From: Sulfitobacter sp. SK011
Lineage (GTDB): Bacteria; Pseudomonadota; Alphaproteobacteria; Rhodobacterales; Rhodobacteraceae
Direction: 5' to 3'
Length of the DNA: 64,000 bases
Assembly: GCF_003352065.1 (NCBI RefSeq)
Contig: NZ_CP025803.1
Coordinates: 3,836,001-3,900,000, forward strand
The position numbers and the translations under genes were made by a program. Shown piece by piece: positions 8,426 to 17,641 of this stretch. The notes beneath the pieces were generated by a model. The model searched no databases, was not told the DNA's origin, and saw nothing but the letters and a program-made list of their open reading frames with translations. Position 1 is the stretch's first letter. Every line of letters begins with the position of its first letter.

Positions 8426-10357
8426 TTACCTCAACGCGCCATCTGCACGCAATTTCGCGGCTTTTTCTTCATTGAACCACCAGAAATCAAGGTACCCCAA
8501 AGCATAGGCAGGGGGCGTTTCGGGATGTTCGTACTGATCATAATAGGCAACCCAATAGCTGTCCTTGTACCAAACCGGAATGATAAAGAATGCATCACGC
8601 AAAGCACGGTCCAGCGCCATGATGGCCGCGGCCTCTTCTTCGCGGGTCTGGGCGTTCAGTGAGGCGTCGATAATCGCATCCACCAATGGGCTTGCCAGTC
8701 CAGCCGGGTTAAACAGCGAAAATTCCGCCGCCTCCGACCCATAGTATTGCGCAAGGCCCGTTCCTGTCCCCAGGAACGCTGCATAACTGTCAAACAGCAG
8801 ATCATAGTCACGATCCCGGGACCGCGCAGTGAATTGGGAACCATCCACTTTCTCAAGGGTCGCATCAATGCCGAAGGACTGAAGGTTTGAGACAAAGTTT
8901 TCAACCACAGCCGTGGAGGTGGGCGAGCTTGCAGAATTGAATAGAAAGTTAAGCTTCAACGGCTCGCCTTGCGCATTCACCCGTTTGCCGCTTTCCACCG
9001 TCCAACCCGCATCATCAAGCAGTTTGGCCGCCGCACGCGCATTGCGCCGATCCAAAAGCCGATCTGGCTTTGATGTATGCGGCAGGCTCAATTCTTGGGT
9101 CAACATCGCCGGCGGTACCAGGTCACCAAGGCTCTTCAAAAATTCCAGTTCCGCACCTTCGGGAACACCGGTCGCCATCAATGGCGTATCCTGAGTAAAG
9201 GATGCACGTTGCTTGAACAGCCCATATTGCAGGGATTCGTTGGTCCATTCAAAGTTGAACGCCAATGCAATCGCCTCGCGCACACGCTTGTCCTTAAGCG
9301 CCTCGCTGCCAAGGTTGAACACAATACCTGATGGAGTTGCAGGGGCACCATCGGCGATTTCTTCGGTCACGATCGCGCCGCTTTTCACTTTCGGAAAATC
9401 ATACCCCGTCGCCCACTTCTTGGAATCGCCTTCGTTGCGGAACGTATACTCACCCGCTTTGAACGCCTCAAATGCAGCCGTGTCATCGCTGAATATTTCC
9501 AACCGGATACGGTCGAAATTATTGCGCCCCTGATTGATCGGCAGGTCATTCCCCCAATAATCCGGGTTGCGTTCCAACACGATGCGGCGCGACAGGTCCA
9601 AAGACTTGATGACATACGCCCCCGATCCCGGCGGGCCATCAAGCCAGGAATCTTTCAGGCCATTGCCGGTCTTTTCAAACCACGCCTTTGGCCAGGCCGG
9701 AACACCGCCAACCTGTTCGATCAGGCTGCGCCGTGAAATACCTTCGGCAAAGTAGAATTTGATTGTGTGATCGTCGATCACCTCGACGTTCGGAATGCGT
9801 TTGCGCACCGCTTCCGCATAAGATTTCAGCCCCTCGTCCAGCAAAAGGTTGTGCGAGAAATAGATGTCATGTGCGGTCACGGGCGTCCCGTCTGAAAACC
9901 GCGCTTCCGGCCGCATGTGGAAGATGACCCAGGATTTATCCTCTGGGTATTCAAGCGTTTCACACAGCAGGCAATAGGCCTCGCCATAGACATCCGAAGG
10001 CAGGCTTTCATTGCTGGGCGCTTCGCCAAGCAGGCTCTCAAATCCAAAAATCGAAAACAGATGCGCACGGCCTTTGCCGGAATAGGGGTTCATCGAATCC
10101 AGCGATCCCACAAAAGCGATCGAAATCTCGCCGCCCTTGGGCGCATCCGGGTTCACATAGTTAAAATGCGGGTAGTCAACAGGATAGGTCAGATCGCCAT
10201 AAAACGAATATCCGTGGCTTCTGGTGATCTTGCCTTCGTCAGCCCAGACATGCGTGGCCCAGATCACAGACAGGCCCAAAACCATAAACGCGGCCCAATT
10301 CGCCCAGAGTTTTTGATGTAACGTCCGGGTGGCGGCACGGGTCTTTGGGTGGGTCAT
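8426..10357 (-). CDS. yejA: Oligopeptide ABC transporter periplasmic binding protein (YejA type)
   Basis: A large (643-residue) periplasmic solute-binding protein of family 5. The signal peptide ends near VWADEG. The mature part begins SHGYSFYGDLTYPVDYPHFNYVNPDAPKGG, a very typical YejA start, and contains the family signature RPEARFSDGTPVTAHDIYFS. Extra upstream Met codons exist, but the chosen ATG at 10355-10357 is the one with AAGGA at the right distance. As first gene of yejABEF it supplies peptides to the permease pair. In enterobacteria this system imports microcin C and related peptides, but the ligand here is unknown. Confidence 0.92.
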   Translation of the reverse strand: MTHPKTRAATRTLHQKLWANWAAFMVLGLSVIWATHVWADEGKITRSHGYSFYGDLTYPVDYPHFNYVNPDAPKGGEISIAFVGSLDSMNPYSGKGRAHLFSIFGFESLLGEAPSNESLPSDVYGEAYCLLCETLEYPEDKSWVIFHMRPEARFSDGTPVTAHDIYFSHNLLLDEGLKSYAEAVRKRIPNVEVIDDHTIKFYFAEGISRRSLIEQVGGVPAWPKAWFEKTGNGLKDSWLDGPPGSGAYVIKSLDLSRRIVLERNPDYWGNDLPINQGRNNFDRIRLEIFSDDTAAFEAFKAGEYTFRNEGDSKKWATGYDFPKVKSGAIVTEEIADGAPATPSGIVFNLGSEALKDKRVREAIALAFNFEWTNESLQYGLFKQRASFTQDTPLMATGVPEGAELEFLKSLGDLVPPAMLTQELSLPHTSKPDRLLDRRNARAAAKLLDDAGWTVESGKRVNAQGEPLKLNFLFNSASSPTSTAVVENFVSNLQSFGIDATLEKVDGSQFTARSRDRDYDLLFDSYAAFLGTGTGLAQYYGSEAAEFSLFNPAGLASPLVDAIIDASLNAQTREEEAAAIMALDRALRDAFFIIPVWYKDSYWVAYYDQYEHPETPPAYALGYLDFWWFNEEKAAKLRADGALR

Positions 10358-10497
10358 CAGGCACATCCTTTGTATCGCGTTACGCGCGGGCATTTTGTTA
10401 AACTAGGCTAATGCGGCAATAGGCCAAGGCGCAAGTTGCGAATATGTAATCTTGCCGCACAGCCTATCAAACCCCCGTTATACCTGCTGCAGATATG

Positions 10498-10529
10498 AAA
10501 AAGGCCGCCCCGAAACGGAAGCGGCCCTT
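10498..10529 (-). terminator. Intrinsic terminator after the cytochrome c gene
   Basis: Read on the minus strand, a GGCCGC / GCGGCC stem (10521-10526 with 10503-10508) and 12-base loop is followed by TTTTT. It sits 20 bases past the cytochrome stop codon. Confidence 0.75.
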
Positions 10530-10548
10530 GATACCGGTGGGTATGAAA

Positions 10549-11052
10549 TCAATTGTCGAGGCTGTCGAGATAGGCAATCACGTCTGCGCGTTCTTCGATC
10601 TTTTTCAAGCCCGCAAAACCCATTGTGGTGCCCGGCGCATAGCCTTTGGGATTGGCCAGAAAACCGTTGAGGTGTTCAGGCGTCCAGACGTCCGCCACCT
10701 TTTCCAGCGCGCCGGAGTAGGAAAATCCATCCGCCGCATCAACCGGACGGCCAACAACACCGATCAGATAAGGGCCAACAGCATTCGCGCCCTTCTCGAC
10801 CTTGTGGCAGGCGCTGCATTTCTTGAATACCTTTTCGCCCTTGGCAATATCTGCAACCGCCAGCAGTTCGCCAAAGTCGACTTCGGCCTCTGCGCTGTCG
10901 CCACCAGCATCGGCAACTTCGATCACATAAGAGGGTTCGCCATGCGCTTCGGCTTGATACATTTCCGACCCGGCCCATTTGCCGAGCAAAAGGATCAACC
11001 ACGCCCCGAACAGGCCAGCGGCAACTTTGGTGATGGTCATCGTGTCGAACAT
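10549..11052 (-). CDS. cycM: Membrane-anchored cytochrome c (CycM/c552 type)
   Basis: A 167-residue electron carrier of the periplasmic side of the cytoplasmic membrane. Residues 7-26 form an uncleaved N-terminal membrane anchor (VAAGLFGAWLILLLGK). An acidic, Ala-rich tether leads to a class I c-type haem domain: the haem-binding C79-SA-C82-H83 motif and the axial Met144 in GTTMGFAGLK. The family passes electrons between the bc1 complex and the terminal oxidase. It stands alone, divergent from pheA, with its own terminator. Confidence 0.9.
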   Translation of the reverse strand: MFDTMTITKVAAGLFGAWLILLLGKWAGSEMYQAEAHGEPSYVIEVADAGGDSAEAEVDFGELLAVADIAKGEKVFKKCSACHKVEKGANAVGPYLIGVVGRPVDAADGFSYSGALEKVADVWTPEHLNGFLANPKGYAPGTTMGFAGLKKIEERADVIAYLDSLDN

Positions 11053-11182
11053 GGGCTTTGGTCCACTACTTTGTAACAGGCATCTCTTTCATAGCGTTAC
11101 TATTGCTTTCCCTTGGCGCGGGCAAGGTGTAGTTACCGCGACCAATTGCCCGACTAACGGAATTTGATCAAGGAATGCGGTT

Positions 11183-12025
11183 ATGAACGCCCAGACAACC
11201 CCACGCATCGCCTTTCAGGGGGCCTTGGGTGCCTACAGCCACGAGGCCTGTCTGCAAGCCCGCCCCGGGATGATTCCCGTGCCCTGCACGACATTTGACG
11301 GTGTGATCCGTGCGGTGCGCGAGGGGCGTGCCGACCTTGCGATGCTTCCGGTCGAGAATACAACCTATGGCCGTGTCGCCGATATTCATCGATTGCTGCC
11401 CGAAAGCGGCCTGCACATCATTGGCGAAGCATTTGTGAGGGTTCGCATTGCGCTGATGGCGCGCCCGGGCGTTGCATTGTCTGACGTGAAACACGTCCGC
11501 GCGCATCTGGTTCTGCTGCCCCAAGCGCGCAGTTTTCTCGACGCACACGGCATTACGTCAGAGCCCGCCGCCGACAGCGCCGGTGCTGCCGCGGAATTGG
11601 CGGAACTGTCCGGCTCAACAGACGGTGTGCTGGCCAGCGAAGTTGCCGCCGACATTCATGGACTGGAGGTTCTGGCCCGCGATATTGAAGACCTCGATCA
11701 CAACACCACCCGTTTCCTGCTGATGGCCCCGGACATCGACCTGACCCGGCGGGGCGACAATATGCTGACCACATTCGTGTTCGAGGTCCGCAACATCCCC
11801 GCAGCGCTTTACAAGGCGATGGGTGGGTTTGCCACAAATGGCGTCAACATGACCAAACTGGAAAGCTACATGGTCGGTGGATCATTCACCGCAACCCAGT
11901 TTTATGCGGACATCGAAGGCCATCCCGAGGATCCGCCGGTCAAACGCGCATTGGAGGAATTGGGATATTTCACCAACATGCTTGAGGTACTGGGCGTCTA
12001 TCCGGCCAGCAGAGGACGTGAATGA
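11183..12025 (+). CDS. pheA: Prephenate dehydratase
   Basis: A monofunctional enzyme that converts prephenate to phenylpyruvate in phenylalanine synthesis. The 280 residues begin with the family start RIAFQGALGAYSHEA and include VENTTYGRVAD. The catalytic TTRF motif is at 175-178. The C-terminal ACT domain (about 195-275) holds the regulatory ESxx motif, here NMTKLESYMVGG (E227-S228), where most homologues read ESRP. That domain gives feedback inhibition by phenylalanine. No chorismate mutase domain is fused, as usual in alphaproteobacteria. The ATG has an AAGGA-like site about 10 bases upstream. Confidence 0.93.
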   Translation: MNAQTTPRIAFQGALGAYSHEACLQARPGMIPVPCTTFDGVIRAVREGRADLAMLPVENTTYGRVADIHRLLPESGLHIIGEAFVRVRIALMARPGVALSDVKHVRAHLVLLPQARSFLDAHGITSEPAADSAGAAAELAELSGSTDGVLASEVAADIHGLEVLARDIEDLDHNTTRFLLMAPDIDLTRRGDNMLTTFVFEVRNIPAALYKAMGGFATNGVNMTKLESYMVGGSFTATQFYADIEGHPEDPPVKRALEELGYFTNMLEVLGVYPASRGRE

Positions 12026-12091
12026 GAGGATGATGTGGGTTTCGGGGAGGTGACGGACGTTCCGTCAATCTCCACGCCACCCGTCGCCGCG

Positions 12092-12691
12092 TTACCCGAC
12101 AGTGACAACTTGTCCGGTCTGGGCACCCTCAACACATTTGGCATAGGCCAGCCCGACATCTTGTGATGGCACGGGTTTATGACCCCGAAACCATTCACCG
12201 TAACGCGTGGCAGAAACATCCAGCATTCCGGGGCTGACCACATTTATCCGAAGTCCGCGCGTCATTTCTATCGCCGCACTCCGCACAAATCCCGCCAGCG
12301 CGCCGTTTGCTGTCGCGGCGTTGGTGCCCATGCGGATTGGATCACGATCCAGAACACCACTGGTCAGGGTGAAGGATCCGCCATCTGCGATCACGTCCAA
12401 CCCCGCGAGAACCAGATTGACCTGCCCCATGACTTTCTGACGAAGACCGACCATGAAGCTGTCCTGATCAAATTCGTGCAGCGGTGCAAAAGTCGCATCG
12501 CCTACACAGGAAATCACGGCGTCAAACATGCCAACCTTCCGGTACAATGCTTTCACAGCATCCAAGTCGGCCACATCCACGCGATAGTCACCCCCAGAAC
12601 GTCCCACGGTAATGATGTCATGCCTTTCACCAAGTTCCTTGCATGCGGATTGCCCGATATCGCCTGCTGCACCCACTATGATGATTTTCAT
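12092..12691 (-). CDS. Atypical short-chain dehydrogenase/reductase without YxxxK
   Basis: A 199-residue Rossmann-fold protein. The N-terminal dinucleotide motif is compact (VGAAGDIGQ, residues 6-14). The catalytic Ser region is LTSG near 109-112. Where classical SDRs carry YxxxK, this one reads NAATANGALAGFVRSAA (about 124-140), with neither the Tyr nor the Lys. The C-terminal RINVVSPGMLDVSAT segment is standard. This NGA-type subgroup is known among short SDRs and may work by a different mechanism or bind nucleotide without catalysis. Substrate unknown. It is convergent with pheA. Confidence 0.82.
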   Translation of the reverse strand: MKIIIVGAAGDIGQSACKELGERHDIITVGRSGGDYRVDVADLDAVKALYRKVGMFDAVISCVGDATFAPLHEFDQDSFMVGLRQKVMGQVNLVLAGLDVIADGGSFTLTSGVLDRDPIRMGTNAATANGALAGFVRSAAIEMTRGLRINVVSPGMLDVSATRYGEWFRGHKPVPSQDVGLAYAKCVEGAQTGQVVTVG

Positions 12692-12952
12692 CCCTGATCC
12701 TCCAGTTTCCGATCATACCAGCTGCGCTTTCGGTCGGGAATTGTGCAGCACCGATCCAAATCTGCTTGCCGGCCAAAGGTCCGATCGTAGTTAATGCCGA
12801 CTTGTCGAAAGACTAAGACAGGTGCGCTCCGCATCATCTGCAATCTTCATGCCAATCTGACCTCTCGCCTCAGGTCAAAAACCAAAGTATCGCTTGCCCG
12901 GGATTACCTGCATTTTGCTGCGGCCAGTTGACTGACGTCAACCAGCCCCCCC

Positions 12953-13420
12953 TCACGCCATCTTCACATACCGCTCTTCCATGCCCTTGGCATATTCCCC
13001 GATCCGCAATTTATACTTGCGTGTCAGCGACGCCTTGGCCAGCTTCATGGACTGCACCAAAAGCCGCGCTGACAGGGTCAGCGGTTTGACCTCCAGCGCC
13101 ACGTTTAGCCGCGTGCGATTGCGCGACAGTGCCATCAATTCAAAGCTCATCTGCCCGACCAGTCCCGGCGACGTGCTTTCGACAATAATATCGTTCGGAC
13201 GGTCAAAGGTGACCATTTCGACCTGCATCTCGCGCCGTTTGCCACGCATGTCAAAGACGGTTTGCCACATCATCCCGACACCGGGGGCGGTCAGACGATC
13301 CACACGCTGAACCTCGGCACCGCGCCGCATCGCAGACCGCTCAAATCCTTCAAAATCGCATAGCATCTCAAAAACAGAATCTATTGGTGCTTCAATATCT
13401 TCTCTGGTCGAAAATTTCAT
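12953..13420 (-). CDS. SRPBCC-family protein
   Basis: A 155-residue protein that fits the START/Bet v1-like SRPBCC fold. It begins MKFSTREDIEAPIDSVFEML, the typical first strand and helix. A GVGMMWQTVFDMRGKRREMQV stretch and a long C-terminal helix (LVQSMKLAKASLTRKYKLRI) follow. Members bind hydrophobic ligands or act in lipid and polyketide metabolism, but no catalytic residue can be assigned here. It has its own upstream region between nudC and the SDR gene on the same strand. Confidence 0.75.
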   Translation of the reverse strand: MKFSTREDIEAPIDSVFEMLCDFEGFERSAMRRGAEVQRVDRLTAPGVGMMWQTVFDMRGKRREMQVEMVTFDRPNDIIVESTSPGLVGQMSFELMALSRNRTRLNVALEVKPLTLSARLLVQSMKLAKASLTRKYKLRIGEYAKGMEERYVKMA

Positions 13421-13506
13421 ATAGCTGCCTTTTTCGCTGCTGATTTCTCAGCCACTCAATTGGTGTCGCGCAGAAGCGGGTTAACATTTCGTTAACCATT
13501 GTTGCG

Positions 13507-14475
13507 TTAATCAAGCGTATCCGCAAGCCAGTTCTCTAGTAAAAAGTGTGCAATTGCCCCCTTACGTGCGGGCAGGATATTGGCATGATGACCTGCAAAA
13601 ATCTCCAGCATTTCTTCGCGGCTGATCCAAAGCGCATCCTCAATCTCTACCGGGTCAATTGTAATGTCGCGGCTGGTCGCCACACCTGAACATCCAAACA
13701 TCAATGACGCCGGGAACGGCCATGGCTGACTGGCAAGATAGCTCACGGCACCCACCTGCACGCCGGCTTCTTCAAACACCTCGCGGCGCACCGCAGCCTC
13801 AAGCGTTTCGCCCGGTTCCACAAACCCGGCAAGCAGCGAATACATTCCCTCGGGCCACCCCGGTGAACGCCCCATCAGAACTGAATTCCCATGGGTGATC
13901 AACATGATCACAACCGGGTCCGTGCGCGGAAAATGCGCGCCCTGACACGCAGGGCATGTTCTTTGCCATCCCGCCTGAGTGATATTCGTTTCATGACCGC
14001 AACGCGCACAGAACCTATGGATGTCATGCCATCCCAGGATGGCCTTGCCGGTCGCGGCCAGTTCCGCATCACGGGTATCAAGCCAGGTCATGATACGGCG
14101 CAATTCTGCAAAAACCATCGTTTCCGGCAACAGCGGATGGCGCTGCTCGCTGGGGTCGAGAAACCCACCCAAGGCAGCGGCATCCAATCCCTCAGGCATC
14201 CAACCGGATATATCAAACGCAAACCGGGCAGCACCATCTTCGCGCCCCAACAATATCGGGTCTGCAACAGCCTGCTGAAGCACCGGATGGTCCAGTGCAA
14301 GCCGCACCAGTGCCGCGGGCCGCTCCGGTGTGATCAGCGGCTTGCCACGCCAGAACAGGACGGCACGCGCCTCAGGGTTCGAGCGGGCAGCTTCAACAGC
14401 TTTCGCATCATTTCGGATCTCGCCTGCCCGGTCCAGCGCTGAGCCGCCAAAAGTTACCTGCTCCGCGTATTTCAT
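13507..14475 (-). CDS. nudC: NAD(+) diphosphatase / RNA NAD-decapping enzyme NudC
   Basis: A 322-residue Nudix hydrolase that cleaves NAD(H) to NMN(H) and AMP, and in E. coli removes NAD caps from RNA. The N-terminal NUDIX-like domain spans roughly 1-130. The zinc ribbon has four Cys (CARCGHETN and CPACQ). The Nudix box GFVEPGETLEAAVRREVFEEAGV has all its metal-binding Glu residues, and the SQPWPFPASLM motif that marks NADH pyrophosphatases follows it. No other Nudix class has this combination, so the call is firm. Confidence 0.93.
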   Translation of the reverse strand: MKYAEQVTFGGSALDRAGEIRNDAKAVEAARSNPEARAVLFWRGKPLITPERPAALVRLALDHPVLQQAVADPILLGREDGAARFAFDISGWMPEGLDAAALGGFLDPSEQRHPLLPETMVFAELRRIMTWLDTRDAELAATGKAILGWHDIHRFCARCGHETNITQAGWQRTCPACQGAHFPRTDPVVIMLITHGNSVLMGRSPGWPEGMYSLLAGFVEPGETLEAAVRREVFEEAGVQVGAVSYLASQPWPFPASLMFGCSGVATSRDITIDPVEIEDALWISREEMLEIFAGHHANILPARKGAIAHFLLENWLADTLD

Positions 14476-14638
14476 GCGTGGCTCTCACTATTCCATGTTG
14501 TTCGATCTATCGCTTTTGCGCAACGGACACGAGGTTTAGGGCAAAGGCAACCCCCGTTGTCCTTGCACCTTTAGGTGCAATCTGCTGGAATGTTTGCAAC
14601 CTAAAGACGATTATCTTACTGCCATACAGGACCTTATT

Positions 14639-16486
14639 GTGAGTACAGAAATATCGTTACCCACTTGCAGCGCAGTTCGGGGCAGCGATGTCAGCTACGA
14701 CACCGCAAGGCTTCGAATTCTGGCCACCACCGACATCCACATGCAATTGCTCGGACATGATTATGTGTCGGATCGACCAACCGCAAACAAAGGTCTGGCT
14801 GGAATTGCAACCTTGATCGCCAAGGCCCGCGCAGAGGCAGCGGCAGACCGCTCCGGCTGTATCTTGCTGGACAACGGAGACATGTTTCAAGGGACAGTCA
14901 TCGGTGATATTCTGGCCGCTCACCCTGTAAATCGCACCCATCCCCTCGTGTCCTGCATCAACGCTTTGCAGTATGACGCGTTGGGTCTGGGAAACCATGA
15001 TCTGGATTTCGGATTAGATTATCTTCGCGATATTTCCTCGCATTTGGCCATGCCGCTGGTCAGCACGAACCTCAATCTGCACACGCCCGATTTCGTACAA
15101 AACGCTGTTGTCATCAGATGCAAGCTGCCGCACCGCAGCGGCATGGACGCGCATTTGAAAGTCGGTGTGCTGTCAATATTGCCTGCCAAAACATCTATCT
15201 GGAATCACCATGTCCTTGAGGGCAAGGCAGACGTGGCACCGCCCATGCCTTGCCTGCGTGCCGCAATAGCAAAGCTGCGGGCGCGCGGCGCGCAGGTGAT
15301 CGTCCTGCTGGCACATATGGGCATCGCAGAGGTTCATCAGGGTCACGACGAAAATGCCCTGTCGCTCGCACAAATCCCCGGAATTGACGCCATCATCGCA
15401 GGTCATACGCACCGACGCTTCCCCGCCGGTGATCACGCCGGTATGTCGGGCGTGGATGCAAGCAAAGGCACTATTGCACAACGGCCCGCAATCATGCCCG
15501 GCAACGCAGCCTCCGATCTGGCCGTGCTTGACCTGTCCCTTACCAAAATGTGGTCAGGTGCCTGGACTGTAACCCGTCACACCAGCAAGCTGCGCGCCAA
15601 TACGGCCACGACACCGCCAGACACCAAAATCACAGCGCTTTGTATGCCCGTCCATCATCGCGCGCAGAAACATCTGTCAGAATGTGTCGGACACACAAAC
15701 AACGTGCTGCATAATTACTTCTCGCTCGCCATGCCCACCGGGATTGCCGCGTTGACAGCGCGCGCAAAGGCACGGGTTGTGCAGGCTGCACTGGCGGGAA
15801 CCAGCGACGCTAACACCCCGTTGCTCGCCTCTGTCGCGGCCCATACCGCAGGCGGGCGTGGCGGCCCCGACCACTTTTTATGCATTCCAAAAGGCCCCGT
15901 CTTGCGCCGCCATATCGCCGGGCTCAGCCCCTATGCAAACCAGATCTGGGCGGTGCGGATCACTGGTGCCGGTTTGCGCGCCATGCTGGAAACCACCGCA
16001 TCCGTTTTTCATACACTCAAGCGGGATAACCCAAACCAACCATTGGTCGATCCGCTTATTCCCACGTTCAATTTCGATACTGTGTTTGGTGTGTCATATG
16101 CGATTGACCCGACCCAGCCCCCCGGCAAGCGTATCACGACATTGCACCATAACGGCCTTAAGGTGCTGGCAGATGATCGTTTTATCCTGACAACAAATCA
16201 ATTTCGCGCCGCCGGAGGCGGAGGTGTGATCCCCACAGCAAACAGCGATATTGTTCTGCGCAGCAAAACCAACATCTCGGACGCCCTGATTGATGCGTTA
16301 AAGCATCCCATGGACAGTATCTGGCCATCCCATCAGCCTTGGTCCTTTGACTGCAACGGCAAGGTACACGCGATGCTCAAAACGTCTCCGGCAGCACTGG
16401 ATCAACTGGGAGATGCAGCACATCTAGGTCCAACCGAGACCGGCACCACCGACGATGGTTTTGTCACACTGCGCCTGACTTTGTGA
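14639..16486 (+). CDS. 2',3'-cyclic-nucleotide 2'-phosphodiesterase/3'-nucleotidase (CpdB-like), apparently without signal peptide
   Basis: A two-domain enzyme of the 5'-nucleotidase/CpdB family, about 615 residues. The metallophosphatase domain has the metal ligands LRILATTDIHMQLLG, LLDNGDMFQGT, LGLGNHDLDFGLDYL and AHMGIAE and AGHTHRRFPAGD. The C-terminal 5'-nucleotidase domain contains the substrate motif NQFRAAGGGG. The GTG at 14639 is preceded by AGGACC at a good distance, while the upstream TTG is not. Either way the N-terminus (VSTEISLPTCSAVRGSD) shows no hydrophobic export signal, although relatives are periplasmic. The neighbour downstream is the SRP RNA. Confidence 0.85.
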   Translation: MSTEISLPTCSAVRGSDVSYDTARLRILATTDIHMQLLGHDYVSDRPTANKGLAGIATLIAKARAEAAADRSGCILLDNGDMFQGTVIGDILAAHPVNRTHPLVSCINALQYDALGLGNHDLDFGLDYLRDISSHLAMPLVSTNLNLHTPDFVQNAVVIRCKLPHRSGMDAHLKVGVLSILPAKTSIWNHHVLEGKADVAPPMPCLRAAIAKLRARGAQVIVLLAHMGIAEVHQGHDENALSLAQIPGIDAIIAGHTHRRFPAGDHAGMSGVDASKGTIAQRPAIMPGNAASDLAVLDLSLTKMWSGAWTVTRHTSKLRANTATTPPDTKITALCMPVHHRAQKHLSECVGHTNNVLHNYFSLAMPTGIAALTARAKARVVQAALAGTSDANTPLLASVAAHTAGGRGGPDHFLCIPKGPVLRRHIAGLSPYANQIWAVRITGAGLRAMLETTASVFHTLKRDNPNQPLVDPLIPTFNFDTVFGVSYAIDPTQPPGKRITTLHHNGLKVLADDRFILTTNQFRAAGGGGVIPTANSDIVLRSKTNISDALIDALKHPMDSIWPSHQPWSFDCNGKVHAMLKTSPAALDQLGDAAHLGPTETGTTDDGFVTLRLTL

Positions 16487-16489
16487 TCC

Positions 16490-16518
16490 TTGCGTTTGGC
16501 CAAATCCCATCTTATATG
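16490..16518 (+). promoter_or_regulatory. Promoter of the SRP RNA
   Basis: TTGCGT (16490-16495), a 17-base spacer and TATATG (16513-16518) lie just upstream of the predicted 5' end of the SRP RNA. Confidence 0.6.
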
Positions 16519-16521
16519 ACC

Positions 16522-16620
16522 GGTGAGAGGTTGGTGCGGGCAGGCGCCTCGCCAACCTGGTCAGATCCGGAAGGAAGCAGCCACAACGAGTCCCGCTTGG
16601 GTCGTTATCAATCTCTCACC
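16522..16620 (+). ncRNA. ffs: Signal recognition particle RNA (small bacterial 4.5S type)
   Basis: The diagnostic core GGTCAGATCCGGAAGGAAGC with the tetraloop GGAA and the asymmetric internal loop AGCAGCC binds Ffh. The two ends pair as GGTGAGAG with CTCTCACC, and the intervening sequence closes the long hairpin. The size, about 99 bases, fits the small gammaproteobacterial/alphaproteobacterial type without an Alu domain. The neighbourhood also fits, since ffs often lies near dnaX. Confidence 0.93.
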
Positions 16621-16737
16621 TCAGCACATGCGCAAAGCGAATGCGCACGCAGCCCAGATGGCGCATCCGCATCATACCGCCGAACCACGTCGCTTCCGGC
16701 CCCGTCATCGCTGCCACGGATATCCTCTCCCAGCCCC

Positions 16738-17577
16738 CTACAACTGATTGGCAGCAAAGGTATCGCACTGCCCGACATTGCCACTGTCATACCCACGCCC
16801 AAACCAGCGCGCACGTTGCTCTGATGTGCCATGCGTGAATGTATGTGGCTGCGGAACCTGACCCGCCTGCCGTTGCAAATGATCGTCGCCGATTTTGCGC
16901 GCGGCATTCAGCGCTTCATCCAGGTCACCTCTTTCCATCAGTCCCTGCACATTCGCGGCCCAAATCCCTGACAGGCAATCGGCCATCAATTCCAACCGCA
17001 CGGTCAGCGCATTTGCTTCAACTTTTGAAGACTGCCTGCGCGCCGCGTCCACTTTCGGCAAAATCCCAAGCTGATTTTGCACATGATGCGCAACCTCGTG
17101 GGCAATCACATAGGCGGCTGCAAAATCACCCCCCGCACCCATGCGCTGACTCAACATCGTGAAGAATGACGTGTCGAGATAGGCCTTTTGATCTGCAGGA
17201 CAATAGAACGGCCCGGTGGCCCCGGACGCGCCACCACAGGGGCTTTGTGTGACACCGGAAAACACGATCAAATTGGGCGGCGTATAGGTGCGGTCCAATT
17301 GTTCGCGAAACACCTTTGTCCAGACATCTTCGGTTGTGGCCAGCACCTGTGCGCTGAACTGGGTGGCCTTGTCGTCTGCTTGTGAAACCGGGGCACCTTG
17401 CTGGGTCTGGACAGCACCGCCACCATTCAACAACGGGCTGACGTCGATCCCGGTAAAATAGCCGATTGCCAGCACAGCCAACAAACCGACAATACCAACG
17501 CCGCCTGCTTTGCCAGCACGACCTCCCCCGCGACGCACCTCAACATTCTTGCTCCGCCGAATACCCCGTAACCGCAT
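16738..17577 (-). CDS. Neutral zinc metallopeptidase (YpfJ family)
   Basis: A 279-residue membrane-linked peptidase family protein. A basic N-terminus (MRLRGIRRSKNVEVRRGGGR) and one membrane helix (GVGIVGLLAVLAIGYF) are followed by a linker and the peptidase domain. The zinc motif is H160-E-V-A-H164, with FYCPADQKAYLDTSFF before it and CLSGIWAANVQ after it, as in the family. Substrate unknown. A longer open frame extends upstream, but the ATG at 17575-17577 has a GAGGGGAA ribosome site and starts the family-typical MRLRG. It is divergent from the DUF202 gene. Confidence 0.88.
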   Translation of the reverse strand: MRLRGIRRSKNVEVRRGGGRAGKAGGVGIVGLLAVLAIGYFTGIDVSPLLNGGGAVQTQQGAPVSQADDKATQFSAQVLATTEDVWTKVFREQLDRTYTPPNLIVFSGVTQSPCGGASGATGPFYCPADQKAYLDTSFFTMLSQRMGAGGDFAAAYVIAHEVAHHVQNQLGILPKVDAARRQSSKVEANALTVRLELMADCLSGIWAANVQGLMERGDLDEALNAARKIGDDHLQRQAGQVPQPHTFTHGTSEQRARWFGRGYDSGNVGQCDTFAANQL

Positions 17578-17641
17578 CTTAGTTCCCCTCACTGTGTCCT
17601 GCGCTATTGTCAGTCGAACGCGCCGCGCGCACAATAGTTCA

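Noticed and set aside
12693..12952. Possible small gene between the SDR and SRPBCC genes
   Set aside because: No ATG with a ribosome site on either strand; probably the promoter region of the SDR gene.
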